From Neolentinus lepideus HHB14362 ss-1 (taxonomy: Eukaryota > Basidiomycota > Agaricomycetes > Gloeophyllales > Gloeophyllaceae): a stretch of DNA of 64,000 nucleotides. Position numbers and translations under genes: made by a program. Positions 24,702 through 36,507 of the stretch are shown here, one piece after another. The stretch lies in contig KV425553.1 of the NCBI GenBank assembly GCA_001632425.1, forward strand, positions 296,263 through 360,262. The letters run 5' to 3'. Under the pieces are notes generated by a model, which was not told where the DNA came from, did not search any database, and saw only the letters and a program-made list of their open reading frames with translations. Position 1 is the stretch's first letter. Each line of letters opens with the position of its first letter.

Positions 24702-26448
24702 ATACTGCGCGGCGCAGTTTCTCTATTTCTCCCATGCGTTCATGTTTCCTGGCTCCTCGTTGGCAACCAGGTAGATGCATCCCAGAATACATGACGTCTT
24801 GGGACCGGTATTTCAGCGAACATCGCGCGATGAATCCGAGGGTGTGACAGCTCCCTCAACCTAAAATGACAAGGACACCGCGAGAGTGATGCTCGGGCTG
24901 TAACCGTTCGGCCTCGCAGAGGGAATCGCCGAATAGCGTGCTAACAAGCAAATCAGAAGCTTGCCCAGACTAACTATGGTCATATAGCCTACTCTGCGGC
25001 TCGATGTTCGGGCTGAGAGCGTAAGGGAATTTGTCCCAAGGACGATACTCCTCGCGTACTCCTCGCGATCGCTATGACGGTGCTTGGGTGTTACGAATTT
25101 CAAAAGTAACGCCACAATTAGACCTAAGTCCCACATAAGATGAGAGCAGGACTACAGACCCATGGCGACTCGCTCACGCTTTCGTATATACGTAGGAACC
25201 CAGGCAGTGGTTGGTTATGCACCCGGCAGTGTGTGTAAACCGCTCACCCTTTTTCGAAGACTTGATTGCGCAGAGCTTCCACCTGATCCGACTTGGAGGA
25301 TGGGTGGAGACCGAAATAGGCGTAATATGGGAATCCGCCTGTATGCGACCACATGTCTTCTGGCGATTGAGTTTCGAAGCAGGTCAATGCTAATACCACC
25401 GGTACCGGCGGTGAACTCGATTGGGCAGCCTTGGCGTTAGAGTCTCCAGCGCCCTGCCTTAGGGAGGGTAGTAGGAAATGAAGGAGTAAGTTCATGCCAT
25501 GATGAAAGGGTAGGATCTGTGCACCGTCACGGATGAGAGGCCAGTTGGACACCGAATTGCGGAGAGTTGCCGGCATGGGTGCGGAGTTAGGTAAACTGCA
25601 CAGGAGTCCGCTTTACCTCCGAGTCCGAGGACGTCGTGCGTCCCCATCCGTACATGTTCTGAATGCAGTCTAACATACGAGCAATCTGCGTTGCTCAGGT
25701 ACAAATGTAAAGGTCTGCACTCATAGCAATGAAATCAGTTGCGCAATGCCTGGACCTAGCGAATCGGCGGTAAATCTGCGTACTCGGACGCCGACCTTCG
25801 CTCAGAATTCATGATCCAAGATGCGGGGAATGGGTCGCCAGTGCACTTTTGGAGTAGGTGTATGCGCTAATGGGGACTTCAGCGCAGATTCTTCCAGGAC
25901 TAGTGACATCGGCTACGGTTTTGTTGTGAAGAACGCACTCGAATATTTCGCAGTAAAAGCGTCGACGCTGCAGCACACAACATCGAAGACTGAGGTAACA
26001 CAGGCCTGTTAAGGTAGGTGAAACGTGGGAAAACAAGAGCAGGCGCCGTCAAGTGACCGAGCGGAGCATGCGTGACGCTTGATTCGGGCGCTCATGAGTT
26101 CCATACACTTGTCCGCGTCCTTGAGCTTGATCCTTCTCCCTGACCAACCCTATTGCATTTTCCGTTGCTTCTCATGGGGCCCTATATAATAGGCTTGGTC
26201 CCAGGCTGCGTGCCATCGCGACCAGACCGCTGCTATTTTCTTCCGCTCCAGACTTCAGTAGGCAACGGAATTCGAGGCGACCAATTATATCTCCTTTCTA
26301 CCCCTGCTGCTTTCCCATATACACAGCCTGAGTTTATAACCTGTGTCTATTTGTTGCTTCGCACCGTTTGCGACACCAGCGACGTTCAGCTGTAAGAGCA
26401 GCGCGACCGTCACCTCCGTCTGCTGCCGCTTGAATCGCATTGCTCAGG
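24702..26448. other. Intergenic stretch with an unplaced open frame
   Basis: This 1.7 kb has no recognised gene. A 110-codon frame on the minus strand (25576-25244) encodes MWSHTGGFPYYAYFGLHP, which looks protein-like in composition but has no family I can name and no clear start or splice partner. It may be a gene fragment. Confidence 0.4.
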
Positions 26449-28644
26449 ATGCACGATCGGCTTCGATCATCATCCGTTGCGGACTTGAACGCAAACACTG
26501 CTGCCAGTGGCAGTGGTGCTCCGCCTGTTAGCTTCCCCAAACGTCTCGCCTTGCGCGCTCGAAGCGCGAGTCGGACTCGCTTCGCCACCGCTGCAGTCAA
26601 GGACTCTAAACGCGGCAAGGTCGACCAGCAGCCTGAGTCACAAGACCCTGCCATTGCTAGTTCTAGCCGCCAGAGTCCGGAAGCAGATAGGGGAGAGCGT
26701 CAAGAGAGGGGGAGAACCAATAGGAACGATGCTCAGCGCGGATCGAGAACGGATAATGCGTCACCTGTACTTGATTCATCTAGGTTAGTCCTTCTGGGCG
26801 TTGGTATTTTGACCTGGAGAGCCGTATCGACTTCGTCGCACGCTCCTCATCATGCTCATTTTGAGCCCTCTCAGCGCTGCTAACCGCTCCGTCTATAGCA
26901 GACTACGAACCCGTAACCCTAGTCAAGAGCCGGGGGCGTCCCCAGATGAATAGTGAGTATTGTCGGTCGTTCACTGTCCTTGATTGAGATCCGTCTCGCC
27001 GCTGTGACCCTTTATTTGGCCTCAACTTGTAGCCGCACTTCAAATTTACATTCATTGTGCTAACCGGCTCTCCAATGTACTGACGCTTTCGCCAGTGATG
27101 GAAGCGGTGTGTTCAAGCGGATGACCACTCATTTTCGCCGCCGGGTCTCTGGTGCCCTTCCACAACACACCACCGGCCATAATCGCCAGAATTCTGCCCC
27201 TCCCCTCCCCAACTCGTTTACGAACAAAGATTTGCGAGAGAAAGCGCTGCGAGAGCGTGGTTTGCTACCGGCACTTCCACGCGACCTATCTGCCCAAGAA
27301 GCCGCTAGAGACCAACAGAAAACGCACGTCAAGAGCCTGTCCGACGACGAAGCCGGACGAGGCAAGAAGACTGCTGCCATGCTCATCCGCGAAGAATACG
27401 AGGCCAAGGAGCGGCAGCTCGCGAATCAAGAGAGTTCGGACTCTTCACGGTCAGTCTCAGCCTCCACCGACTCCGCGACGTCTCGAATGGTCCTTATTTC
27501 AGCGGCCCATACCACGGGTAAATATCAAGATCAACCTAGTCAGACCCTCGTGGGTACGTCTAGGTCTGAGGACAACTCAGAGCGCCTTATTTTATCGCCC
27601 ACTTCGCCTTCTACGCCCACCCAATTATCATCGTTCCCTTCATCTATCCTACCAAATACTAGCGGCTCGTTCGCTGAGCGCTTTGCTCGGATGCCGCCTG
27701 CACCTTCCAGGAAACCACCACCTCCACCTATCCATACCGCCTTGACATCCGGCACCCCTACCAACTCTACTCCCAAGGCTCTTCCTGCTTTGCCTTCGCC
27801 CGACCTCAACGTTCCTTTAACGCCTTCTCCGACACGTCCAGCTCTGAACAAGAGCAACAGCACGAGCACTCGCCACACTTCCTCCTCCGAAGTTCCCTCT
27901 CTTTCGCATTCTACCTCCGATGCCCCTTCTGCCTCTTCCAGCCTCCCGTCTCCGACGTCGCCCACGCAGCCGAAGGATGTCGAAATACGCGGCATGCGAC
28001 CACGGCCATCGAATAGCCATGTTTATAGACCCATTGACGGCGCGATTCCGACTATTTCGCAGGAGGCATCGTTCTCTCCGTTCAAACGCATTGCCGAGAT
28101 TGAGCGTCGGGCTGGCTATGATGAGCATGGCGTTCTTTCCGGCCGGCGGGGGCGGCCTGACGAGAGGAAGACGTTGCCGAACCTACCTGCGTCCTCGAGG
28201 TCGTCGAGCATGACGCCGTCGGAGTCGTCCGAGCGACGAAAACCGTTCTCCTTGTTCGGGAAGAAGGCAAGGATATGTCGTGTCGTGATATCCAACATGC
28301 ACTAATACTTGTTATGGCAGTCGTCTGCGTCATCTGACTCGGAAGGTCCTTCGCTCAAGTCGTCGTTCACCAACCTACGGCGTGCGTTCAACGGAGCAGA
28401 GAAGCATAAACGTCCCAAGACCGAGTACAACCCGCCACCATCTAGCTTCGGTGGGGCCCACCGCAAGGCGGTTGCCCGGCCACACTCGGATTATGTCGAC
28501 GAGGCGAACAGCAGGCGGCCTGGTGTGGGATTGAGGGCGCCGCTGAACCCGACGATGCACAATCGGGGGAGTATTATGACGGAGATGAGGGGGATTGAGA
28601 ATGATGAGAGTAGGAGGCTGAGTGAGATCGCGTTCCTCGAGTGA
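26449..28644 (+). CDS. Disordered Ser/Pro-rich protein, function unknown
   Basis: Exon 1 starts at ATG 26449 and ends at 26783. A small exon beginning near 26899 encodes RLRTRNPSQEPGASPDEY. A long exon from about 27096 encodes DGSGVFKRMTTHFRRRVSG. A last exon (28321-28644) begins SSASSDSEGPSLKSSFTNLRR. The final intron appears to use a GC donor: AAG followed by GCAAGG, acceptor GGCAG at 28320. The protein is basic and rich in Ser, Pro and Thr, with a short charged helix (REEYEAKERQLANQE) and a proline run PSRKPPPPPIH that could bind SH3 domains. No folded domain is visible. Overlapping minus-strand frames in this region are shadows of the biased composition. Function is unknown; a cytoskeletal or signalling scaffold is conceivable but unproven. 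Confidence 0.72.
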
Positions 28645-29245
28645 CGGCGAACATCTTTCGTTAAGGACTAATTCAATGCACTGTACAGTCGGACCTATCT
28701 TTCGCTTTCGTTCGTGTTTTTATTTTCTCTTTGACTCATCTGCATGTATCTGTGCACTGTTCCCTACTCGTTCGATGCTTAAAGAGATATGCTGCTCAAA
28801 ACGCACGACCGCAGATACAGCAGGAGTTCTCAAGACAAACGTTCAACGTTCAACATACACATGCAACAGCGTTCTAAATCTGATCCAGGTGCCCATATGC
28901 ACGCTTTATGATCACGATCTGCAAACGTGCAAGAGTGTGTAATAATAGACGAGATCGAGCTCGAGCTCGAGGGACTCGCAATGGGTCGATTACTGCGTTG
29001 ATAAGACAGAGACTACTAACTACAGCGGCTCATGAAGCATGGGACAGTCTTGACCGTTACAGAATGATACAACTTTGGCTACTAATTGGCCCGGTGTTTG
29101 ACGTCTAACCACATGGAGACCGCTAGCACCATGCAACAGCAATATTAATAGGAGCCATGCATATGACGATTCGAAGCACGGTGCTCCGGTTTACATATGA
29201 AGACACAATGAACGTATCATCTCTGGGAACACTAGTACTGGCACC
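28645..29245. other. Intergenic interval
   Basis: These 600 bp separate two plus-strand genes. A short palindromic run of GAGCTC repeats sits near 28955-28970. No gene is supported. Confidence 0.5.
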
Positions 29246-30437
29246 ATGGTTATCCTTCGCTCTCCCCTCGCTGCCGCGGGCGTCCTTGTCTTATCCGCAC
29301 TGACGACGGTAGTAGCTACGCCAGTCGCACGGCAGTCTGGGATTAGTTTGCTATTGAGCAATGATGACGGCTGTGAGTTGTAATACCCTGCCAGTGCCAA
29401 GTCCTGGTATCGATTGATGCGTATCACCGCTACCAGGGGCAGAGGCAAACATACGGGCATTCTACGAAGAAACGACTGCGGTTGGATACAACGTTCGTTA
29501 TACACCTCGTCTGAGGTGCTTATGGGCGTTCTACTAAGAGTTGCCATAGGTACTTCTGTCCGCCCCAGCAGAGAACCAGTCAGGGACAGGATCGCGCTCG
29601 ACAACACCAACGCCTTTGACTGAACCGGGGGAGTTCGATAGCATACCGGCAGGCTCGCCCGCTGAAGGACATAATTCGACTGACGGTGAGTTTGGACCCG
29701 TCCTTATGCCATGAGAGAGGTGGTTATTCTGATGCACCTACAGAGCGTCTGTGGTATGTCAATGCGTACCCAGTGGACGCCGTTCGATTCGGCATACAAA
29801 ATCTCTCTTCAGTATACCTAGGTGGAATACCTTCGCTTGTCCTCACCGGACCCAACGTTGGCAGTGAGTGTAACTGCCTTTGGTGGAATCTCAGGTGCTG
29901 ACTGAGCGATTTATCTGCACCTTTCTAGCCAACCTCGGGATAGCGACACAATTTTCTGGGACTGTTGGTGCTGCTTCCGAAGGTGCCAAACTCGGTATTC
30001 CCTCTATCGCTTTCAGCGCCTCCACCGGATCGGAACGGTCTTACACCGAGCTGGAAGCGGGCGATTACAGCTTTATCTATGCCCAAGCATCTTTGCGCTT
30101 CGTTAATACCCTTATCCAGTCAGGAGCTAGTCCATTGCTTCCATCGGGCACGGCTTTGAACGTTAACTACCCAGGCGTGGGAGCGAGTACGAATTGTACG
30201 AGCGCGACAGACTTCAAGTTCGTGCTGTCGAGGGTATATAGCGCTCTTGGTCTACCAGTGGATGTGAATAACTGCGGGTCCCGGCACCTCCCCACTGAGT
30301 CTGATGTTGTGGGGACAGACGGATGCTATGCCAGCGTTAGTGTCTTTAATGCAGATTCGAAGCTGGATGCGGGGAAGAGCGCTCAGCAGGCGGTGTTGGA
30401 TAGCCTGAGCGGATTCTTGACTTGTCTGCCACAATAG
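29246..30437 (+). CDS. Secreted SurE-like 5'-nucleotidase/acid phosphatase
   Basis: The N-terminus is a signal peptide: basic start, then AAAGVLVLSALTTVVA and a small-residue cleavage region. The SurE metal motif follows as ISLLLSNDDG, continuing across an intron into WAEANIRAFYEET. The conserved APAENQSGTGS block and GPNVGSN, split by another intron before LGIATQFSGTVGAA, match SurE signatures. Conserved GIPSIAFSAS and LNVNYPG blocks come later. It ends LTCLPQ at 30437. SurE proteins are metal-dependent phosphatases on nucleotides and other phosphomonoesters. The signal peptide suggests an extracellular or vacuolar role, perhaps phosphate scavenging. About five introns; the frame is intact. 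ATG 29246 is chosen because it opens the signal peptide directly. Confidence 0.85.
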
Positions 30438-30594
30438 TTATTTGTCCAGTGCAGGTAATAGACTTCCGCAGAGTAGCGCGCTCATTACGAGCCACTTTGC
30501 CACAAACGCATGGCTTCCATTTGCGGATATATCTTACCTCTTTGGGCAGTGTCACAGCTTTCCTTGTAAGCTTGTTCCTGTCCTCGATCCTGAA

Positions 30595-31433
30595 ATGTCT
30601 TTGGAATCATTCACAAACCACCTTATAACTCTTCCTTCTGGCACGATTCTTCATGCGGATGCTGTGGGTCCCTCCTCCGGTGTTCCCGACGATCCTTGCA
30701 AAATAGCTGTTTGTCTGCATCCCTGGTCCTGGCTTGGTGGTAGCAAGGACGATCCGTGCGTTTGTCGCGCTATCTATGGCATAATTGGTCTCTGAGGGAT
30801 CTTGTGTTTGTGGGTAAAACTCATCTTCAGTACCCTTCGCTGTCTGGAAAGGGTCTTAGTGAGTGCCGGATACTACGTTGTGAGATACAATTCTCGAGGA
30901 GTGGGCAAATCCTCTGGCTGGCCTTCCTTCACTGGTTCGAGCGAGGCACAAGACTTGCGAGACCTGGTTCAGTGGCTTATAGGTAGGGTGTCAAGCGTCG
31001 AGCATGTCTTGATAGCTGTAAGTGTGGACTCGCTGCGATGGCGGTACACTGAACTCGCCTACCTCCATAGGGCTATTCGCATGGGTCGCTGATCGCATCG
31101 CTCCATCCAATACTTCCTTCTCCAATCAAAACATATCACCTCCTCCTATCGTATCCGCTTGGACCCAGAGGCTGGTTAACGGCCTTCAGGACGAGCACGT
31201 ATACGAATGCCCTCGCAACGCTAGTACACAACCCTGCCGCAAATGTGTTGGTCGTCTACGGCACTAAGGACGAATTCACCGGCATCAGCAAATACGATAC
31301 ATGGGCTGAAGAGCTCAAGAGAGCTCGTGGTGATGCGGCTCTGAGAATCGAAAGGATAGAAGGAGCTACACATTTCTGGTTCAGCTACGAGGCTGAGCTG
31401 CAGGATACAGTTGGGACATGGCTGGCCTCATGA
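30595..31433 (+). CDS. Alpha/beta hydrolase
   Basis: At least three exons: 30595 to about 30750, then about 30831-31017 and 31071-31433. After an N-terminal CLHPWSWLGGS strand, the protein has YYVVRYNSRGVGKSSGW, the usual oxyanion-side loop region. The nucleophile elbow GYSHGS begins the last exon, directly after the intron. The acid is the D of VVYGTKDEF and the base the H of IEGATHFWF, so a full Ser-Asp-His triad is present. The blocks SLHPILP and SYPLGPRGWL are shared with a common fungal family of small cytosolic hydrolases. No signal peptide. The substrate is unknown. It lies about 160 bp downstream of the SurE gene in the same direction. Confidence 0.85.
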
Positions 31434-32045
31434 CCCCCGATGAGCAATACGCACCGTATCTCTCAGTGACCACACGGGACCGATATTAAGAAATATTTTC
31501 GCTGGACGCGGTAATTAATGCAACTGCCGATCCTCCGCTGCGTTTCATAGTGCGTACGCAGACTATGGTGTCGGGTTTCAGCAAGGTGCGAGCATATATG
31601 CACATCACTTGCTACATCCCCGTATAGTATCTGATCTATCGTATTTCCGGAAAGTGTTGCTCCTCATCTAAGATATACACTGATCCATTGGACTTTGAAC
31701 TTCTGAGCAGCACGATTACTGCCAGTACTTGTCTTAGCTAATACTCAGCGCATCCAATGAGTACTAATTTGATGCTTGTTCTGAAGCACAGCAGTGAACA
31801 GCTACGGCGCTAAATTTTGAATACTTTGCCCCGAGTCAAGGACCTCCTTCAAGCTTACAAGAGACTCGTGGCTTGATGTGATCACTCTATCTCCGAAGCT
31901 ATGTTATCCGTTATCCCGTCTCTAGCACACTATGCCAGGACCGAGTTCCTAGTCTCGAGGATGGGTGTCCTAATATAAGGAGAGATCAAATCCGGATCTA
32001 TGCTGAGCCCCGTCTTCCTCTACCCCGTCCTCCCTATATCTTCTA
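31434..32045. other. Intergenic interval
   Basis: These 610 bp lie between two plus-strand genes. No gene, repeat or strong promoter motif was found. Confidence 0.5.
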
Positions 32046-34057
32046 ATGTCGTCTGAGGCGAAGGCTCCTGTGGCAGCCTACATCCAGCTTGTACATGATA
32101 ATTTTATGATTAATCTTTCCGCTGGTTAGTGTCCATACTGAATGAACGGGACTTGTCGATTGCGTTTGACGCGAATCATCACAGCTGCTGCCACAGCATG
32201 GCTTGTGTATGAGATTATCATTACTATGGACCGGGAGGTACGCCAGTCTCTTTGGACTTCCATCGCTGTCTCACAGATACGACAGATCAAATTTACATGG
32301 AGGTATTGCGGCTTTTCACCCAAGGGCGGTTCGAGCTGATTTATTGAACCCCGCATCCGCTTCCAGGTCTCGATGGACGATCCCTAAATGCCTGTACATC
32401 ATAGTCCGATACTTCACCTTAGTCAATATGATGTGTGTATCGCGTCTATCTGTGTAGGTACTTGCCAAAATTCTGACACGTCCTGCTAGAATGTATCTTG
32501 TAGGTGAGCTGTCGCATGTTAATGACACGGCCAGCACGTGGACTTACTACTGCGAGAGTAGTCAATACAAATATGAATGCCCCATCAGCGGCGAGTTCGC
32601 CCGTATTCTTGCTTCAAGGCGCTCACCGGTGACGCCGGGTACCTTAGTTGTCAGTATCGGCGTAGTCATGCCGTGCTAATGGGTACACTACTGACACTCT
32701 TTGGGTTCCCAAGATGCAAGCACTGGCGATTTTATTGGTTCTTGTAAGCACATTTCGTAAATATCTGATGTTTCTGTCCCTCCGTCTCAGATCTCATCAG
32801 TTCAGGCCCGGTCCTGACAAGTATATTCGCTGAGGCCCTGCTCGTTATCCGATTGTACGCCCTATACCATGGTAGATGGAAAGGTACGAATGCCATTTTT
32901 ACTGTACCCTCCTGGCTGATTGGAATTACTCCTGCTCGCCATGAATATATCGCAGCTATTGCGCTTGTAGGAACGCTATACCTTGGTAAGAGCTTACCGA
33001 TTGATGACGGTGAAAGACCCTGGTTGACAGCCTCGTACGTCTATCTACATAGCGGAAACCACCGTCAGTATAGGAATGTCGTTCACTATACCTTAGACTT
33101 ACCAAACCTCAACATAGATGAGTATCGTGTCGGCCGTTCTGACCCTGAAACCCCTTCCGCTCTCACCTAATGTACTCGGCCTCCCGGGATGTTCATACTC
33201 ACACGAATCGCCCGATCCGGAGATGCTTAGGCTAGCTATTGGATCATGGTACGATATTGTCTTCGTCATGATTTTACTTACTCTCATATTATTCTGAAGG
33301 ACCTTAGTAGCGTTTGTTACATGTAAGTTGTCCAGTTCAGATCCTAAAGCGCTGCTGAACTAGTGTCCTCCTCAAGTCATGTACTTTCTTCTCACCCTCA
33401 TCAACTTCATCGTGACGCTATATCCAAAAGGATTACCCGACAAGCTCTTGGAATTACACAACCTCCCAAGGCTCGCCCCTATATTGTATCTCTTTGTAAG
33501 GGATGGGACTGTCTACTTCTTTATGTCAGTCGCATCGTTCTGCAACTTTTTACTTACAAGAAACTGACGCGGTTCTGGACATCTACAGAGTCTTCGGTGA
33601 TGCACTTTTCCTGATCCACGCAGATCTCAAACTGATCCGCCGCGGATCACTTAGTTGCAGCATTGTTGACGATCACCCTGACTGCGGCATTTCCTAGCAG
33701 AGCTATCAGTGCGATGGGTTATTTGTGCGTTACTTCTCTCTTGCTCGGCGTCGGTCGGAAATATCGGACGGTATTGATGTAATCTTCGACAGATGGCTGA
33801 CAGTCACGTATTCCGTCATGGTAAGCACCGTCTGCGCTTGGACTCTGAATATAGCTACTGATAAATCATGTGTATGGACTTAGTCAGCCCGACTATATCT
33901 CAATTTGAGAGGTGCAATGGTGAGCAACCAGACGACCGTCGGGTTGTTGCCGGAGTTCTTAGAACTGCATGTGTACAATAGCACTGCGGTTAGCGATGTG
34001 GCCTTTGCACCTGTTGCAGCACAAGCCGTATCGATGGCGTCGGAGAATGCGGTGTAA
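32046..34057 (+). CDS. DUF6533-type multi-pass membrane protein
   Basis: The gene is cut into many small exons. It starts MSSEAKAPVAAYIQL at 32046. After splicing, the first conserved block is AATAWLVYEIIITMDRE, then SRWTIPKCLYIIVRYFTLVN, which is the diagnostic DUF6533 layout of a helix, a loop with D/E and the RYF motif. Further helices include IFAEALLVIRLYALYHGRW, MYFLLTLINFIVTLYPKG and TLTAAFPSRAISAMGY. The end is ARLYLNLRGAM followed by a soluble tail to a TAA at 34055-34057, matching the usual LNLR motif after the last helix. The family is abundant in basidiomycetes with no known biochemical role. The inner exons between 32430 and 33880 are only partly resolved, so undetected lesions are possible. 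Confidence 0.65.
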
Positions 34058-34836
34058 TCTGCGAAGGCTTCGTCATAGCCTCTGATTTGATCTGCATATA
34101 CAACCACGATTATGTAGCAACAACTTTCGAATAATTCTACATACTTCCTACTTGACTTGGAGTGACACGAGGCATCGTAGAGCTTGGAACATCTACACAG
34201 ACATTACCTTGCGACTAGCACGGTCTTTGGCGTGTCAGAATGAAATACATCTTTTTACAACTATTTGTCTTTGGTCCCCCCCCCCCTTTTGGTAGCACAA
34301 CGCCACATCGACTTAGACTTTGTCCGTCCGTCCGTAATACTGCATCTTCTACATGAGTCAATAAATCTATTATGTATCTGTCCCGCATCCCTCTGCCACA
34401 CTTTTCCATCTATCGTATCTGTGTAGTTGTTCATTTCATCTCCTTCGATCTTAGCATTAAGCATGTCCACAGCAGCTTGCATAGATACGGTTGTTCATAT
34501 TAGTGTCCTCCAACACTGACCAACTTCATTAGTCCTCTACAATGCCAAGTCGGTGGAGTCATAAGGTATCTCAAGCGTGGATCAGTACTTTATAATTAGT
34601 GGATGGTAACCCTAGATCAAGTAAATTATTAGCCTGATCGACACCGGTGACAAAACTATTTCGTAAATAATTGCGATGTGATTACCAAAAGCAGCCTTGT
34701 GTATCGTGTATCGTTAGTCAAGTTCAGTACAACACGTCCTCGTCATCCTCAAACGCATATTCTGGTCTCTCGAGTCGTAGCTAGGAAGATTGGGCATATT
34801 GGAAACACTTGGGCATGTACGTTCATCCGTTTTGTC
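34058..34836. other. Intergenic interval with a homopolymer tract
   Basis: About 780 bp. A run of Cs lies near 34276-34286, followed by Ts, a likely replication-slippage site. No gene is supported. An unseen 5' exon of the next gene may lie here. Confidence 0.4.
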
Positions 34837-36507
34837 ATGGGTTGTTCGAGACATGTAACATCCATCACCAGGCCGCTGCCGGACGAGCGACCGCGTCAAA
34901 GCGTCGCGAATCTTATTGGGCGCTTTGAACAGCAGACGAAGCGTCAGTCGGTAGTGTCGGGTCCATCGAGGAGCTCTAGCGTACAGTCTCAGAACACCGG
35001 TGATGCGGCGATTACTGAGATCAAGGAGAAGAGGGAATGGCCTCCCAAGTCTACTGTCAAGGAGACATCACCCCTCTCACCTCCATTGAATGCTGTTCGC
35101 TCGCTTCCAAAGAGTCCAGAGAATAGCACTCCAGTGTCTGTACCACAGTCGCCGCCGAAGGCTACCAGTCCTCCTCCAGCCAAATCTCCTGAGAAGAAGC
35201 TTGCCAGCAGTGGAAGGCCAAGTACTGCGCCTTCTGCTACAAAGATTCCTGCCAAGTCCTCCAGGACATCCGAGGTCAAGCCATCAGCCAATACTCCCAA
35301 ACCTGCTCCCAGGGCATCAACTGTCCGCTCGCCACCTCCCTCTTATCATAGGCCTGTCAAGGCGCAACATACGGGCGGGTCGACCGCTGCTGTGCCTCCC
35401 CGTACTCCTTCTCGTGCCAGCAATTTTCGTTCAAAGACTCCCACCGCTCCTACCAGCAGACCAAAGACGCCTTCTGCTGGCTCGGGCCTTTACGCCCCTA
35501 CGGCCGCTTCACTCGCCAAGTCGAAGAGTGCCTCCGAGGTGTCCAAGTCTCCGCCCACCAAGAAATCTGCGCTAATCGCAAGTGCTGCGTCGGAAAGGCT
35601 CAGCAAACCCACCGCGTCTTCCGTCGCCAAGGCCAGGACGGCTCCACCTGTGACGAGCCCGCCTAAGAAGCCCGTGGTGACGGCTACGAGAGGTGCTGCA
35701 CCCGCTCCTAGGGGTGCGACGAAGATGCGTGTGGGTCTTGCTCCAGCTAGGGAGAAGGCGAGGAAGGAACAGGCAATAGCTAAGGCAGCGGAGGCACCTG
35801 CAGCGGAGCATCCCGAGAATGGGCATCAGATTGAGCATCCACAAGATCTATCGGGGTCGACTGAGGTTGAAGATGTGATAGAGGGAAGTAAGGACGCGGA
35901 GGTGGTGGATGAAGCGCCAGTGCAAGAGGAGGTAGTCGAGGAGCTGGCACATGAGGAGGTTCTTGAGGGGTCTGCGCAGGAGGAGCACATTCCAGATGAG
36001 GCTGCAGCGGAAGCGCCGGCTTCTGAGCTTTTGCACGCGCAGGAAGCTGAACATTACGAGGAGCCAATCGATGCTGTCGAGGAAGCTCAAGCGCCGGCGG
36101 ACGAAGTTCATGAGGTGGAGCTGCAGCAGGACGCCGGGGGGCAAGAGGAACCCGCGGATGAAGAGATCGCGCCGGCAGCAGAAGAGATTGAATCTACTGT
36201 CGTGGCACTGGAGATCGAGCCATCGGTTGAGGCCAGTAATACACCGGAGGAGCACGCTTCACCCGAACATGAGGTTGAGATCGCCTCTGAGTCTAACCTT
36301 GCTGAGGAGATCGACGCTGTGGCTTCCACTCACGAGAAAGAGGCTCATGAGGAGGAGGCTCTCCCTGTCGCGAAGACCGCTGTTGGTGGATCTGACATCG
36401 AGGACATCGTGACAATGCTAGAGTTCAGGCCTGTTACTAGCAATGTCCTCGGTGATGCTCCCGAGATCCCTGACATTGACGACGAGTATTCGCATGTTCA
36501 GTTCTAG
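34837..36507 (+). CDS. Charge-segregated disordered protein, function unknown
   Basis: One long open exon. ATG 34837 is the first in frame; the conserved part starts at QSVANLIGRFEQQTKRQS, so an upstream exon could replace the first residues. Residues up to roughly 330 are basic and rich in Ser, Pro, Lys and Thr, with repeated PPKSP and SRPKTP motifs as in microtubule-binding proteins. The remaining part is strongly acidic, with runs of Glu, Ala and Asp. The C-terminus EIPDIDDEYSHVQF is acidic and aromatic. No enzyme domain. The layout suggests a cytoskeleton- or chromatin-binding scaffold. That is inference only. The open minus-strand frames across it are composition shadows. Confidence 0.7.
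   Translation: MGCSRHVTSITRPLPDERPRQSVANLIGRFEQQTKRQSVVSGPSRSSSVQSQNTGDAAITEIKEKREWPPKSTVKETSPLSPPLNAVRSLPKSPENSTPVSVPQSPPKATSPPPAKSPEKKLASSGRPSTAPSATKIPAKSSRTSEVKPSANTPKPAPRASTVRSPPPSYHRPVKAQHTGGSTAAVPPRTPSRASNFRSKTPTAPTSRPKTPSAGSGLYAPTAASLAKSKSASEVSKSPPTKKSALIASAASERLSKPTASSVAKARTAPPVTSPPKKPVVTATRGAAPAPRGATKMRVGLAPAREKARKEQAIAKAAEAPAAEHPENGHQIEHPQDLSGSTEVEDVIEGSKDAEVVDEAPVQEEVVEELAHEEVLEGSAQEEHIPDEAAAEAPASELLHAQEAEHYEEPIDAVEEAQAPADEVHEVELQQDAGGQEEPADEEIAPAAEEIESTVVALEIEPSVEASNTPEEHASPEHEVEIASESNLAEEIDAVASTHEKEAHEEEALPVAKTAVGGSDIEDIVTMLEFRPVTSNVLGDAPEIPDIDDEYSHVQF

Noticed and set aside
27129..28128. Long minus-strand frames opposite the disordered protein
   Set aside because: These are shadows caused by Ser/Pro/Arg-rich codon bias on the plus strand. 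They lack domains and splice signals.
28955..28972. GAGCTC palindromic run
   Set aside because: It is short and isolated, with no second copy or partner site that would suggest function.
31011..31071. Apparent loss of the nucleophile elbow in the alpha/beta hydrolase
   Set aside because: An intron from 31018 to 31070 joins the upstream exon to GYSHGS in frame, so the catalytic serine is present and the gene is intact.
34276..34286. Run of cytosines
   Set aside because: It is a simple homopolymer without further structure, likely slippage or assembly noise.
35572..36412. Overlapping open frames on both strands in the charge-segregated gene
   Set aside because: The repetitive Glu/Ala coding of the plus frame keeps other frames open. 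Their products are unstructured Leu/Arg-rich strings.
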